Shown piece by piece: positions 1-9,264 of a stretch of 53,076 bases of DNA (position 1 is its first letter; every line of letters begins with the position of its first letter). The translations under genes and the position numbers were made by a program. Source of the stretch: an uncultured Pelagibacteraceae bacterium (GTDB lineage: Bacteria; Pseudomonadota; Alphaproteobacteria; Pelagibacterales; Pelagibacteraceae); the NCBI GenBank assembly GCA_902617715.1, contig CACMXS010000006.1, positions 1-53,076 on the forward strand, in the 5' to 3' direction. The notes under the pieces were generated by a model. It saw only the letters and a program-made list of their open reading frames with translations, did not search any database and was not told the origin of the DNA.

Positions 1-1250
1 AAATAAAAAAAGTAAGTCATGGTCCTGTTGTGACATTAAATGAATTCGAGCCTGCAGCAGGGATTAAAGTTTCAAAAATAATAAACTTATCTGATGATAT
101 TGCTAGAAACACCAGTTCTGAGTCTGCGAGAATATCAACAATTCCTGGAAGTAATACAATAGGGATTGAACTACCTAATTTATCCAGAGAAAATGTATAT
201 CTAAGTGAAATATTAAATCACCAAGATTTCAAAAAAAGAGAAATTAAATTACCTATAGCTTTAGGTAAAAATATTTCTGGGATACCTATTATAGGTGACT
301 TAGCATCGATGCCTCATTTATTAATTGCTGGAACCACAGGCTCTGGTAAATCAGTTTGCATAAATACAATTATTTTATCTTTACTGTACAGGCATACCCC
401 AGATAAATGTAAATTTATTTTAATTGATCCTAAAATGTTAGAACTTTCTACATATGAAGGTGTTCCTCATTTACTCTGCCCGGTGATAACAGAAGCAAAA
501 AAAGCAGCTTCAGTTTTAGGTTGGGTAGTTAAAGAAATGGAAAGCCGATACAGATTAATGACGAAAGAAGGTGTCAGAAATATTGATGGATATAATGCTA
601 AGCATAAGCTTCCTATGCCTTATATTGTTGTAGTCGTTGATGAAATGTCAGACTTAATGTTAGTCGCTGGTAAAGAGATTGAGAATTACATTCAAAAATT
701 ATCACAAATGGCAAGAGCAGCTGGGATTCACATTATAATGGCAACTCAAAGACCAAGTGTCGATGTTATTACTGGTACGATTAAAGCTAATTTTCCAACA
801 AGAATTTCATTTCAGGTGACTTCTAAAATTGATAGTAGAACTATTCTTGGAGAGCAAGGAGCAGAACAATTATTAGGGAAAGGAGATATGTTGTATATGT
901 CATCTGCAAACAGAATTATAAGAATTCATGCCCCTTATGTTTCTGAAAACGAAATAGAGAAAATAAATAACTTTTTAAGATCACAAGCTGAACCAGATTA
1001 TGTTGATGAAATTTTGAGTTTTGCAGATGAAAAAGAAATGTCTGAGAATTCAAAGAATCAAGGAGATAAAGATGAATTATATGAAAGTGCTGTTAATATA
1101 ATAAAATCTGAAGGCAAAGCCTCGACTTCTTTTTTACAAAGAAAATTACAAATTGGTTATAATCGTGCTGCAAGAATAATAGATATGATGGAAACCGAAG
1201 GTATCGTTAGTAAAGCAAACCATGTTGGTAAGCGTGATGTTCTAAAATGA
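1..1250 (+). CDS. ftsK: DNA translocase FtsK, C-terminal part (5' end outside window)
   Basis: FtsK pumps double-stranded DNA at the division septum so that chromosome dimers are resolved and the terminus is cleared. The frame is open to the first base of the window. The residues before the GTG at 30 already match the family (SHGPVVTLNEFEPAAG), so that GTG is not the start and the gene is cut by the window edge. Visible parts are the Walker A motif GTTGSGKS (about 331-354), the Walker B stretch IVVVVDEMSDLM, and the C-terminal winged-helix gamma domain from about 1070 (SFLQRKLQIGYNRAARIIDMM) that reads KOPS-type polar DNA motifs. The membrane anchor and linker are not in view. The stop overlaps the lolA start in ATGA, suggesting translational coupling. 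Confidence 0.97.
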   Translation, partial: IKKVSHGPVVTLNEFEPAAGIKVSKIINLSDDIARNTSSESARISTIPGSNTIGIELPNLSRENVYLSEILNHQDFKKREIKLPIALGKNISGIPIIGDLASMPHLLIAGTTGSGKSVCINTIILSLLYRHTPDKCKFILIDPKMLELSTYEGVPHLLCPVITEAKKAASVLGWVVKEMESRYRLMTKEGVRNIDGYNAKHKLPMPYIVVVVDEMSDLMLVAGKEIENYIQKLSQMARAAGIHIIMATQRPSVDVITGTIKANFPTRISFQVTSKIDSRTILGEQGAEQLLGKGDMLYMSSANRIIRIHAPYVSENEIEKINNFLRSQAEPDYVDEILSFADEKEMSENSKNQGDKDELYESAVNIIKSEGKASTSFLQRKLQIGYNRAARIIDMMETEGIVSKANHVGKRDVLK

Positions 1251-1795
1251 GGAAATATTACCTTTTTTTCTTTCTGCTATTTTTTTCAACTGAAAGCTCA
1301 GCATCTATTAAAAATGATATAATTAAAAATCTCAATAAAATTAATAGTATATCTTTTAATTTTGAGCAAAATATTAATGACAAGATAGAAACAGGAAGAT
1401 GTACTATAAAATATCCAAAAAAAATTTATTGTAAATATAATCAAAGTAATAAAAAAATATTAGTATCAAATGGAAAATCATTAGTAATAAAGACTGTAAC
1501 TAGTTATTACATTTATCCATTGAAGAAAACTCCCTTAGAATTTATTTTAGATAAAGAATTTATAATAAACAAAATCAATAATATTAGTGACTATTATAGT
1601 GATGAAAAATTTGTGAGTTTTAAATTTTATGAAAATAACAACGAAATAAACATTTTTTTTAGTAAAAATAATTTGAACTTAATTGGTTGGCAAACAATTG
1701 ATATTTACCAAAATTTAAGTATTACTTATTTATCTTCAGTAAGAATAAATAACGAGGTAAAAGAAAAATTATTTAATTTACCGGATCAAAATTAA
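1247..1795 (+). CDS. lolA: Outer-membrane lipoprotein carrier protein LolA
   Basis: LolA is the periplasmic chaperone that takes lipoproteins from the LolCDE transporter to the outer membrane. The 182-aa product starts with a signal peptide (MRKYYLFFFLLFFSTESSAS). The mature part then follows the LolA pattern: a short amphipathic helix, ISFNFEQN, the small barrel strands RCTIKYPKKIYCKYN and KILVSNGKSLVIK, and the late LIGWQTIDIYQN strand. The two cysteines in the second strand are unusual for the fold. Its place directly behind ftsK, with a 4-nt ATGA overlap, is the common alphaproteobacterial arrangement and supports the call. Sequence divergence is high, so the name rests on pattern plus synteny. 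Confidence 0.82.
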   Translation: MRKYYLFFFLLFFSTESSASIKNDIIKNLNKINSISFNFEQNINDKIETGRCTIKYPKKIYCKYNQSNKKILVSNGKSLVIKTVTSYYIYPLKKTPLEFILDKEFIINKINNISDYYSDEKFVSFKFYENNNEINIFFSKNNLNLIGWQTIDIYQNLSITYLSSVRINNEVKEKLFNLPDQN

Positions 1796-1796
1796 T

Positions 1797-2300
1797 TTAT
1801 ATTGAAATGGTTTCTTTTTTAAAAATTTTCATACCCCTAGAAATATAGTTACTTAAAGCATTTTTGTGGTCTAAAGAGCAAGTGTGTACCCATACTCTTT
1901 TTGGTTTTTCACTAAATGACTTTTTTATTGCATTACACAACAAATATGATCCTAATTTTTTATTATGGTACTCTTCTAATAATCCCAAATAAGCAATTTC
2001 AATCTCATTTTTTTCTTTATGGAAAATTAGTTCAAAATAACCAACTAAATCTTTGTTTTCTTTTAACACATAAGTTTTAGCATTCTCATTTGATGTATAT
2101 TCAATCCATTGTTTATCATTCCACACCAATCTATCTACCCATTGATGTTTTTTACCAACTTCTTTATAAAAAAATTTATTTAATTGAAAATTGGGGGGAT
2201 CAATTAATTCCAGAATAAGATTATTTGAAGGCTTTTTAGATTCAACCAATTCATTTAAAGATTTAATTTCTAAGTAATTTCTATCTACTTTTTTATTCAC
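1797..2300 (-). CDS. GNAT-family N-acetyltransferase
   Basis: This 167-aa protein has the GNAT core: strand 4 with GYFELIFHKEKNEIEIAYLGL, then the acetyl-CoA pyrophosphate loop in the form EEYHNKKLGSYLLCNAI, then a strand (KRVWVHTCSLDHKNALSNYISRGMKI) in which the Asn-Tyr-Ser region is typical of the family. The substrate cannot be read from the sequence. It is the last gene of the his-operon transcript. Its start overlaps the end of the HIT gene by 4 nt, so it is probably co-translated. Its stop lies 1 bp from the lolA stop on the other strand, leaving no room for a terminator. Confidence 0.8.
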   Translation of the reverse strand: MNKKVDRNYLEIKSLNELVESKKPSNNLILELIDPPNFQLNKFFYKEVGKKHQWVDRLVWNDKQWIEYTSNENAKTYVLKENKDLVGYFELIFHKEKNEIEIAYLGLLEEYHNKKLGSYLLCNAIKKSFSEKPKRVWVHTCSLDHKNALSNYISRGMKIFKKETISI

Positions 2301-2662
2301 TCAACCATCTTTCCAACTCTCTCACCTCCAAACAAATGAAAATGTAAATGAGGTACCTCTTGGCCACCATGCTCACTAATATTTGCTAAAGCTCTATAAC
2401 CTTTTCCTGTATCTACCGATATTTTAAGTTTCTTAGCAACTTTATTTATACCTTTTATTAATCCTACCATCTCCTCAGGTGAAGCTTTTGCACTAAAATC
2501 ATCTAGGTCAATATATTTACCCTTTGGAATGACTAATGCATGAATTTTTTTTTGTGGATTAATATCATGAAATGATAATACAAAATCATCTTCATAAATT
2601 TTTTTACAAGGAATTTCTCCTCTCAAAATTTTTGCAAAGATATTATTATCATCGTAACTCAT
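2297..2662 (-). CDS. HIT-family (HinT-like) nucleotide hydrolase
   Basis: This 121-aa histidine-triad protein begins with the family signature NIFAKILRGEIPCKKIYEDD and carries the active-site triad as HLHFHLFGG near the C terminus (about residues 104-112). HinT-type proteins hydrolyse nucleotide phosphoramidates and aminoacyl-AMP. Placement immediately after hisE (4-nt overlap) is frequent in alphaproteobacteria, but the metabolic link to histidine synthesis is unproven. Length is normal. The stop overlaps the downstream acetyltransferase start by 4 nt. Confidence 0.93.
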   Translation of the reverse strand: MSYDDNNIFAKILRGEIPCKKIYEDDFVLSFHDINPQKKIHALVIPKGKYIDLDDFSAKASPEEMVGLIKGINKVAKKLKISVDTGKGYRALANISEHGGQEVPHLHFHLFGGERVGKMVE

Positions 2663-2931
2663 TTTTTTCTTTTATTTAATTCCTCCATAACATCTTCAAT
2701 TTTTACCTCATTAGCCTCTAAATACATTATCAAATGATAAAAAACATCTGCAGCTTCATGGATTTTGTTTGAATTATTTTCAACAGCTTCTATCAACTCA
2801 TTTATTTCCTCGAGAACTTTTTCTTTACTTAAAGACTTATCGTTAAGCAATTTATTTGTATAAGATCCATCTACAGGAGATTTTTTTCTTTCCCTTGCAA
2901 GATTAAATAAATTTTCTAATGTACTAAGCAT
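2659..2931 (-). CDS. hisE: Phosphoribosyl-ATP pyrophosphatase HisE
   Basis: HisE removes pyrophosphate from phosphoribosyl-ATP, the second step of histidine synthesis. The 90-aa protein is an all-helical MazG-like pyrophosphohydrolase. The metal-binding helices appear as EKVLEEINELIEA and the following HEAADVFYHLIMYLEA, the latter holding the E/D pair of the family. It stands alone rather than fused to HisI, as is usual in alphaproteobacteria. It lies 1 bp after hisF and overlaps the HIT gene by 4 nt. HisI, HisG, HisD and HisC are not encoded in this window. Confidence 0.93.
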   Translation of the reverse strand: MLSTLENLFNLARERKKSPVDGSYTNKLLNDKSLSKEKVLEEINELIEAVENNSNKIHEAADVFYHLIMYLEANEVKIEDVMEELNKRKK

Positions 2932-2932
2932 G

Positions 2933-3688
2933 TCAAATTCTAACAGGTATTCCTTTTGAGTCCAAATATTCCTTCGCTTCTTTTACTGAATATTTTCCAT
3001 AATGAAATATAGATGCAGCTAGAACGGCACTAGCTTTTCCTAATTTTATTCCATCAACTAAGTGATCTAAATTACCAACACCACCTGAAGCAATTACCGG
3101 AATATTTACTTTAGATGAAATTTTAGACATTAGATCAATGTCATATCCAACTTGTGTTCCATCTCTATCCATTGAAGTCACTAAAAGCTCTCCAGCACCA
3201 TTTTCCTCCATTTTTTTTGCATATTCTAATGCATCGACTCCACTATTATTTCTTCCTCCATGAGTAAACACTTCCCACTTATCTCCATTTTTTTTTGCAT
3301 CAATTGCTACTACAATACATTGAGATCCAAATTTTTTTGAACTATCAACAACAACTTTTGAATTTTCAACTGCAGCAGTATTTATAGAAACTTTGTCTGC
3401 ACCACAATTTAGTAATTTGTTAATATCCTCCACACTTCTTATACCGCCGCCAACAGTTAAAGGTACAAAACATTTCTTTGAAGTTTTTTCTACAACCTCA
3501 TAAATAATATCTCTATTTTCATTTGATGCAGTAATATCAAGAAAGCAAATCTCATCTGCCCCACCATCACTGTAAATTTTGGCTTGCTCAACTGGATCTC
3601 CAGCATCTTTTAAATCAACAAAATTAATACCTTTAACAACACGTCCATTCTTTACATCTAAACAAGGGATTATTCTGTTTTTAAGCAT
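2933..3688 (-). CDS. hisF: Imidazole glycerol phosphate synthase cyclase subunit HisF
   Basis: HisF is the (beta/alpha)8 barrel that uses ammonia from HisH to form imidazole glycerol phosphate and AICAR. Family landmarks are present: [15 protein letters not shown] at the N terminus with the catalytic Asp, the phosphate site [11 protein letters not shown], the second catalytic Asp in VVAIDAKK, and [15 protein letters not shown]. At 251 aa it is full length. It overlaps the end of hisA by 8 nt and is followed 1 bp later by hisE, consistent with a single polycistronic message read from hisB. Confidence 0.98.
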   Translation of the reverse strand: MLKNRIIPCLDVKNGRVVKGINFVDLKDAGDPVEQAKIYSDGGADEICFLDITASNENRDIIYEVVEKTSKKCFVPLTVGGGIRSVEDINKLLNCGADKVSINTAAVENSKVVVDSSKKFGSQCIVVAIDAKKNGDKWEVFTHGGRNNSGVDALEYAKKMEENGAGELLVTSMDRDGTQVGYDIDLMSKISSKVNIPVIASGGVGNLDHLVDGIKLGKASAVLAASIFHYGKYSVKEAKEYLDSKGIPVRI

Positions 3689-4397
3689 CTTCTTTTACCA
3701 ATTCTTCTAATTTAATATCACCATCATAGATGGCTTTACCAACAATTATACCTTCAATATTATTCAAACTTTTAGCTTTTTTAATATCACCTATAGATGA
3801 AACTCCTCCAGATACTATTACAGGGGAATTTGATATTTCAGCAACTTTTGATGTTTCCTCAAAATTTGGGCTTTGCTTCATACCATCTCTATTGATATCA
3901 GTATAAATTAATCTACTAACACCAAAATCATTAACTTCTTTCAAATAATCTAATGTCAATTGATTAGAATTTTCTTTCCATCCAGATACTGACAAATAAC
4001 CATTTTTAGCATCTAAACCCAAAGCAATTTTATTTGAATATTTTTCACACGCTTCTTTTAAAAAATTTTTATCTTTTATAGCAGCACTTCCTAAAATGAC
4101 TTTCTCAACACCCACATCGATATATTTTTGGATACTATCAAGGTTTCTAATACCACCACCTATCTCAACTTTTAGATCAAATTTAATAACTATATCTTTA
4201 ATAATATCTTGATTAACTGTTTCACCAGTTAAAGCTCCATCTAAATCAACTATATGTAAATTTTTAAAACCATACTCTTTATATTTTCCTGCTTGATCAA
4301 CTGGAGACATTTCATATTCAGTTTTATTTTCAAAATCTCCTTTAACTAATCTTACACACTTTTTGTCTTTAATATCTATAGCTGGAAATATTTTCAT
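3681..4397 (-). CDS. hisA: ProFAR isomerase HisA
   Basis: HisA performs the Amadori rearrangement of ProFAR to PRFAR in histidine synthesis. It is a half-barrel-duplicated TIM barrel related to HisF. Seen in the sequence: [20 protein letters not shown] with the catalytic Asp, the phosphate loop [10 protein letters not shown], the second acid in ALGLDAKNG, and [10 protein letters not shown]. The 238-aa length is normal. The start overlaps the stop of a 64-aa unknown gene by 4 nt and its end overlaps hisF by 8 nt, so the unknown gene is probably translated together with the pathway enzymes. Confidence 0.98.
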   Translation of the reverse strand: MKIFPAIDIKDKKCVRLVKGDFENKTEYEMSPVDQAGKYKEYGFKNLHIVDLDGALTGETVNQDIIKDIVIKFDLKVEIGGGIRNLDSIQKYIDVGVEKVILGSAAIKDKNFLKEACEKYSNKIALGLDAKNGYLSVSGWKENSNQLTLDYLKEVNDFGVSRLIYTDINRDGMKQSPNFEETSKVAEISNSPVIVSGGVSSIGDIKKAKSLNNIEGIIVGKAIYDGDIKLEELVKEDA

Positions 4398-4588
4398 TTT
4401 GAATATTCCTTATAAATTTCTTCTCTTTCTATTTTATTCATACCTTTGGTTTTTTCGATAAACTCATTTCTTAGATCTCGTGATTTAAATATATAAAAAC
4501 AAACAGTATCCTTGCTATGATAAATTGCTTTTAATTCATCATCTATTTCGTTTAATTCACTCGGAATATCTGTTTTAATACAAATCAT
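4394..4588 (-). CDS. Small conserved-looking protein of unknown function inside the his operon (64 aa)
   Basis: I do not recognise this protein. It lies between hisH (1 bp gap) and hisA (4-nt ATGA overlap), on the same strand and in perfect operonic spacing, so it is very likely a real gene. The 64 residues contain no signal peptide or membrane segment. The N terminus is MICIKTDIPSELNEIDDELK, the middle has a short hydrophobic strand around DTVCFYIFKSRD, and the C terminus is a charged helix rich in Glu and Lys. There are two cysteines, in MICI and TVCF. A small alpha/beta subunit or a pathway regulator would fit, but that is inference. Confidence 0.8.
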   Translation of the reverse strand: MICIKTDIPSELNEIDDELKAIYHSKDTVCFYIFKSRDLRNEFIEKTKGMNKIEREEIYKEYSK

Positions 4589-4589
4589 T

Positions 4590-5216
4590 TTATAAATTTA
4601 TAAAATTACTAATTATTTTAAGTCCTATCTTATCGCTCTTTTCGGGGTGAAATTGGGTTCCAAATATATTCTCTTTTTCAACAGAACAAACAATATTTGA
4701 TGAATAATCTGTTGTGGCTGAAATTACATTTTTATCATTTGGTATAAATTCATAACTATGTACAAAATACATGTGTGAGTTATTTTCTATATTTTGAAAA
4801 ATTCTACTTTCTTTCATAATATTAATTTGGTTCCAACCAATATGAGGAAGTTTAAACTTTCCATTTTGGTTATCAATTTTGGAAACCTTTCCTGAAATCC
4901 AACCTAAACCTTTTGTTTCAGTTTCTTCATAACCAATATCAGCAAACATTTGTAAGCCAACACAAATCCCAAGAAGAGGTTTTTTATTTGTGATTGCAAA
5001 TTCATTAAGTGTACTTGTAAGGCCATCAATCTTGTTTAAAGCATCTACACAGCTTTTAAATGAGCCCTGACCAGGCAAAACTACTTTATCGCTTGATTTA
5101 ATTTTATTTAAATCTGAAGTAACTTCGATCTTAACTTTATCTTGAGCAACCTCTTTAAAAGAATTTATCACCGAGCTAATATTGCCCGAATTATAGTCAA
5201 CAATTGTAACGTTCAT
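4590..5216 (-). CDS. hisH: Imidazole glycerol phosphate synthase glutaminase subunit HisH
   Basis: HisH hydrolyses glutamine and channels ammonia into HisF. It is a class I glutamine amidotransferase of 208 aa. The oxyanion region is VVLPGQGSFKSC, the nucleophile Cys is in LLGICVGLQMF (about residue 86), and the His-Glu part of the triad is in FGTQFHPEKSD near the C terminus. It follows hisB after 5 bp and precedes the 64-aa unknown gene by 1 bp. Normal length, no oddities. Confidence 0.98.
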   Translation of the reverse strand: MNVTIVDYNSGNISSVINSFKEVAQDKVKIEVTSDLNKIKSSDKVVLPGQGSFKSCVDALNKIDGLTSTLNEFAITNKKPLLGICVGLQMFADIGYEETETKGLGWISGKVSKIDNQNGKFKLPHIGWNQINIMKESRIFQNIENNSHMYFVHSYEFIPNDKNVISATTDYSSNIVCSVEKENIFGTQFHPEKSDKIGLKIISNFINL

Positions 5217-5221
5217 TAAAC

Positions 5222-5812
5222 TTATAAAGAACCTTTAGTAGAAGGAATTGATTTTTTATTCCTAGGGTCCATTTCTAAAGCGGTTCTTAAGGATCTTGCT
5301 AATCCTTTAAAGCAAGACTCAATAATGTGGTGACTATTATCACCATAAATATTTTCAACGTGCAAAGTAATTCCAGCTGCTTGTGAAAATGCTTGAAACC
5401 ACTCTTTAAATAATTCTGTATCCATCTCACCAAGTTTCTCTACTTTAAGCTTCACTTTCCAAATTAAATAAGGTCTATTAGAAACGTCTATAGCAACTCT
5501 AGTTAATGTTTCATCCATTGGTATCATTGCATGAGCATATCTTCTTATTCCAACAAATTTTTTAGAAGCTTTTTTAAGAGCTTCACCAATAGCAATTCCT
5601 GTGTCTTCGGTAGTGTGATGTAGATCAATATGCGTATCACCTTTAGCTTTAATATTCATATCAATTGACGAATGCTTTGAAAGTTGCTCAAGCATATGAT
5701 TTAAAAAACCAATACCGGTATCGATTTTATATTTACCTTTACCGTCAATATTTAAATCAACACTGATGCTGGTCTCTTTAGTTTTCCTACTTATTTTACC
5801 TTTTCGCTTCAT
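5222..5812 (-). CDS. hisB: Imidazoleglycerol-phosphate dehydratase HisB
   Basis: HisB dehydrates imidazole glycerol phosphate to imidazole acetol phosphate using a manganese cluster. The 196-aa single-function form shows the duplicated metal sites: [21 protein letters not shown] in the first half and the matching [17 protein letters not shown] in the second, plus [13 protein letters not shown]. No phosphatase domain is fused. It is the first gene of the minus-strand his operon. The 91 bp separating it from hslV must hold promoters for both directions. Confidence 0.98.
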   Translation of the reverse strand: MKRKGKISRKTKETSISVDLNIDGKGKYKIDTGIGFLNHMLEQLSKHSSIDMNIKAKGDTHIDLHHTTEDTGIAIGEALKKASKKFVGIRRYAHAMIPMDETLTRVAIDVSNRPYLIWKVKLKVEKLGEMDTELFKEWFQAFSQAAGITLHVENIYGDNSHHIIESCFKGLARSLRTALEMDPRNKKSIPSTKGSL

Positions 5813-5868
5813 AATTTAAAACAGGTATACATATATTATTCAATTATGGCAATAATACTAAACCTAGC

Positions 5869-5898
5869 CTTGAACTATCAAAATTAGTATCCATTTAT
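5869..5898 (+). promoter_or_regulatory. Candidate heat-shock (RpoH/sigma-32) promoter of hslVU
   Basis: A CTTGAA -35 element (5869-5874) is followed after 16 bp by CCATTTAT (5891-5898). This resembles the sigma-32 consensus CTTGAA-N13-17-CCCCATnT, and hslVU is a classic sigma-32 target. With usual spacing the start of transcription would fall at about 5904, which is the A of the hslV ATG, so the message may be leaderless. The match is by eye; the transcription start is inferred. Confidence 0.65.
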
Positions 5899-5903
5899 AA
5901 GCC

Positions 5904-6419
5904 ATGACAACAATTGTGCTTGTAAGAAAAAATAATGAAGTAGTAGTAGCTGGTGATGGCCAAGTTAGTATGGGAAATACCGTCGTAAAGAGTACCGCTT
6001 CAAAAGTAAGAAAAATCGAAAAGAGAGGTGTAGTAGCTGGATTCGCTGGATCAACAGCTGATGCGCTTACTTTGTTTGAAAGGCTAGAGGCTAAATTAGA
6101 AAAACACGCTGGGAATTTATCAAGAGCTGCTGTTGAATTAGCTAAAGATTGGAGAACTGACAAATATTTAAGAAGACTGGAAGCATTGATGGCAGTCGGA
6201 GATAAAGAAAACAGTTATATTATTTCTGGAACTGGAGATGTTCTGGAGCCTGAGGGTGATGTAATTGGTATTGGATCAGGTGGTAATTATGCATTAGCTG
6301 CAGGAAAAGTTTTGTTGGGAACAGATATGAATGCTGAACAACTAGCAAAAAAAGCGATCGAGGTAGCAGCTGAAATATGTGTCTTTACAAACAATAATGT
6401 TAAAATTGAAAAAATATAA
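5904..6419 (+). CDS. hslV: ATP-dependent protease peptidase subunit HslV
   Basis: HslV (ClpQ) is the proteasome-like threonine peptidase of the HslUV protease, which degrades misfolded cytoplasmic proteins. The start is fixed by the mechanism: after removal of Met1 the chain must begin with the catalytic Thr, and the sequence reads [10 protein letters not shown]. Further landmarks are [16 protein letters not shown], the KVRKI segment and [13 protein letters not shown]. The length of 171 aa is typical. No Shine-Dalgarno is visible before the ATG. The TAATG junction with hslU overlaps by one base, indicating coupled synthesis. Confidence 0.98.
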   Translation: MTTIVLVRKNNEVVVAGDGQVSMGNTVVKSTASKVRKIEKRGVVAGFAGSTADALTLFERLEAKLEKHAGNLSRAAVELAKDWRTDKYLRRLEALMAVGDKENSYIISGTGDVLEPEGDVIGIGSGGNYALAAGKVLLGTDMNAEQLAKKAIEVAAEICVFTNNNVKIEKI

Positions 6420-7792
6420 TGGATAAATCAAACGTCACAAAATTACACCCTAAAGATAAAAATTCGTCAAAGGAATCATTTTTAGGAACTTCGTTATCTC
6501 CAAGAGAAATAGTCTCAGAATTAGATAGATTTGTAGTTGGCCAGAACAAAGCTAAAAGAGCAGTAGCAGTTGCATTAAGAAACAGATGGAGAAGACAAGC
6601 ACTTAAAGGTGAAATGAAAAATGAGGTATTACCGAAGAATATCTTAATGATTGGACCAACAGGGGTTGGTAAAACAGAAATTTCAAGAAGATTGTCAAAG
6701 TTAGCAGAAGCACCTTTTGTTAAAGTAGAGGCAACTAGATTTACTGAGGTTGGTTATGTTGGAAGAGACGTAGAACAGATTGTAAGAGATTTAGTAGAAA
6801 TTGCTATCTCAATGGAAAAAGTGAAAAAAAGAAAAGAAGTAAAAGCGAAAGCACAAAAACTTGCTGAAGAAAAAGTACTTGATGCATTAGTTGGAAAAAA
6901 AGCTAGTGCAGCTACAAGAGAAAGTTTTAGACAAAGACTTAGAAATGGTGATTTAGATGATAATGAGATAGAAATTGCCATAAGCGATACATCTAATAAT
7001 TCTACATCTTTTGAGATTCCAGGAATGCCTGGCGCCAACGTTGGAATGATTAACATAGGTGAAATGCTTGGAAAATCTATGGGGGCAAAAGAGAAAAAGA
7101 AAAAAATGACAGTAAAAGAATCCCATGAAATTTTAATAAATGATGAATCTGATAAATTAATTGAACAAGATAAAATTATAAAAGCTGCAAAAACTTCTAC
7201 TGAAAATAATGGAATAGTTTTTTTAGATGAAATAGATAAAATTTCAGGAAGAACTGATAGAGTTGGAGGAGATGTATCCAGAGAAGGAGTGCAAAGAGAT
7301 TTATTACCACTGATTGAAGGTACAACTGTTAATACAAAATATGGACCAATTAAAACTGATCATATTCTTTTTATTGCGTCAGGAGCATTCCAACTTGCAA
7401 AACCATCTGATCTATTACCTGAGCTACAAGGAAGATTGCCAATTAGAGTCGAATTAGAAGCTTTAACAAGCGAAGATTTTAAAAGAATCTTAAAAGAACC
7501 TGATTATAGTTTGATAAAACAGTATATCGCCCTTTTAAAAACTGAAAATGTTGACCTTGAATTTTCAGATGATGGAATTGACGCAATAGCAAATATTGCT
7601 TCAGAGGTAAATTCAACTGTAGAAAATATTGGAGCTAGACGACTGCATACGATAATTGAAAAAATTTTGGATGAAATAAGTTTTACAGCTACAGATAGAT
7701 CTGGCGAAAAAATTGTAATTGATAAAGACTATATAAGTAAAAATCTTGACAACCTTATTAAAGATACAGATTTATCAAAATTCATTCTTTAA
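6419..7792 (+). CDS. hslU: HslUV protease ATPase subunit HslU
   Basis: HslU (ClpY) is the AAA+ unfoldase that feeds substrates to HslV. Its 457 aa contain [17 protein letters not shown] near the N terminus, Walker [10 protein letters not shown] (about residues 79-87), the pore-loop region [13 protein letters not shown], the intermediate I-domain (about 110-240), Walker [10 protein letters not shown] (about 266), and the sensor 2 segment [12 protein letters not shown]. The tail DLSKFIL is the conserved C terminus that docks into HslV. The stop overlaps the stop of the convergent gene on a shared TTAA. Confidence 0.98.
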   Translation: MDKSNVTKLHPKDKNSSKESFLGTSLSPREIVSELDRFVVGQNKAKRAVAVALRNRWRRQALKGEMKNEVLPKNILMIGPTGVGKTEISRRLSKLAEAPFVKVEATRFTEVGYVGRDVEQIVRDLVEIAISMEKVKKRKEVKAKAQKLAEEKVLDALVGKKASAATRESFRQRLRNGDLDDNEIEIAISDTSNNSTSFEIPGMPGANVGMINIGEMLGKSMGAKEKKKKMTVKESHEILINDESDKLIEQDKIIKAAKTSTENNGIVFLDEIDKISGRTDRVGGDVSREGVQRDLLPLIEGTTVNTKYGPIKTDHILFIASGAFQLAKPSDLLPELQGRLPIRVELEALTSEDFKRILKEPDYSLIKQYIALLKTENVDLEFSDDGIDAIANIASEVNSTVENIGARRLHTIIEKILDEISFTATDRSGEKIVIDKDYISKNLDNLIKDTDLSKFIL

Positions 7793-9258
7793 AGATTAAG
7801 AGCATCAAACATTTCAGAAAAATACTTTTCATAATTTAAATATGAATTTTTGGAACTTGTATAAATTTTTTTTCTTGCTTGAACACTACTAGTTGTTTTA
7901 ATAACATTTTTATTTTTATGATGACTCAAACAATTATCATCCCAATGAAGTCCACAATTTTTTATTAAATTTTTGATTTCTTTTTCAGGGTTAGATATTA
8001 AAAGATCATAATTAAGGTTAATAATAAAGTTTGGTATTTTTCTCTCCCAAAAATTTATTATTTCAGAATAGATATTGTAGTAAGTGGCTATATCTTTTTG
8101 ATCATAAGCCCAATTCATTCCGATATCTTTAAAAGTATTTTTAAAGATAGATAAACAAACATCTTTTGGATTTCTATTACAATTTATTACAACACTTTTT
8201 GGGAAAAAAATTTTGATAAACCCAATCCATAAGAAATTCTGATAAGTTTTATCAGTAAATATTTTATAATAATTTTTTTTTGAATCTAAGTTATTAAAAT
8301 ACTCTTTAGCAACGTAATTTTTTCCTAAATTTAAATCATTATGTAATTCATAAGTATCTAATATAATATTTTTACAATAATTCTTAAAAACAGATTTACT
8401 TAAATAATTATTTTCACCAGTGGCATATACATCTTTATGGGCTGAAATAATTTGTTCAGTCAATGTAGTGCCCGATCTTGGCATACCGCAAATAAAAATT
8501 ATTTTTTTATCAGAGTTATTGCTGATATTGAATTTTTTAAAATCAATAGGACCAAAAGATGAATAAATACTTTCAGTTAGATTTTTAAATTCAGATAATA
8601 AAAATTTAGAATTTTTTTTTCTGATTTGGTTTCCTTTTAAATAATGTTTTGCAGATAAATTAAATTTATTAGTCTCTTCATAAGCTTTTCCTAAAGCAAA
8701 ATAATAATTATCAATGTTCAAATGGTTATTTTTTTTTAATTTTATAATTTCTTCAAGTTGTTTTATATGAGGATCATTAATTTTATAATTTTGAATAGAG
8801 CTTAAAAGTTTATGTGCAAATGGTTCATATTCATCAATTTTTAATATTTCATAAATATAATGTTTAGATTTTTCAAAATTTCCCATTGATCTATTTGTAT
8901 GAGCCAATTCAAATAAAATTTTTAATTTACTTTTTTGTTCACAATTTCGATAACAGTCTTCGAGAATTTTTAAAGCTTCTGAATTTTTCTCTTCAACTAT
9001 TTTTAATTTTGATAAATTAATATATGCATCTACAAATTTTACATTTTTACTGATTGTTTTTTTAAAAAAATTTTCTGCTAAAAAAAACTGATTATTTAAT
9101 TGATATGTAATTGCTAAATTATTTAATAAAAAGTAATTATCAGGATCTTCTTTTAATAATTTTAAAATAATTTTAATTGATTTTTGATATTTACCATCTC
9201 TCCTAAATTTTTCTGCTTCATTCAATCTTTGCTCTAATTCTTTATTTGATTTTTTCAT
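7789..9258 (-). CDS. TPR-repeat sulfotransferase
   Basis: This 489-aa protein has two parts. Residues 1 to about 230 are helical TPR-like repeats, for example [20 protein letters not shown] and [20 protein letters not shown]. From about 250 a PAPS-dependent sulfotransferase domain follows, with the 5'-phosphosulfate loop [20 protein letters not shown] and the 3'-phosphate region [19 protein letters not shown]. No signal peptide is seen, so it probably acts in the cytoplasm. Members of this family transfer sulfate to glycans, lipids or protein tyrosines; the acceptor here is unknown. It sits between hslU and smr, a place where a gene of this kind is not part of the conserved neighbourhood, and is very AT-rich. 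Confidence 0.88.
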   Translation of the reverse strand: MKKSNKELEQRLNEAEKFRRDGKYQKSIKIILKLLKEDPDNYFLLNNLAITYQLNNQFFLAENFFKKTISKNVKFVDAYINLSKLKIVEEKNSEALKILEDCYRNCEQKSKLKILFELAHTNRSMGNFEKSKHYIYEILKIDEYEPFAHKLLSSIQNYKINDPHIKQLEEIIKLKKNNHLNIDNYYFALGKAYEETNKFNLSAKHYLKGNQIRKKNSKFLLSEFKNLTESIYSSFGPIDFKKFNISNNSDKKIIFICGMPRSGTTLTEQIISAHKDVYATGENNYLSKSVFKNYCKNIILDTYELHNDLNLGKNYVAKEYFNNLDSKKNYYKIFTDKTYQNFLWIGFIKIFFPKSVVINCNRNPKDVCLSIFKNTFKDIGMNWAYDQKDIATYYNIYSEIINFWERKIPNFIINLNYDLLISNPEKEIKNLIKNCGLHWDDNCLSHHKNKNVIKTTSSVQARKKIYTSSKNSYLNYEKYFSEMFDALNL

Positions 9259-9264
9259 TAGACA

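Noticed and set aside
5824..5852. TTGCCA-N17-TATACC on the minus strand as a hisB promoter
   Set aside because: The -10 is poor (4 of 6) and would give a leader of only about 5 bases. Other AT-rich choices are equally good, so no promoter is claimed.
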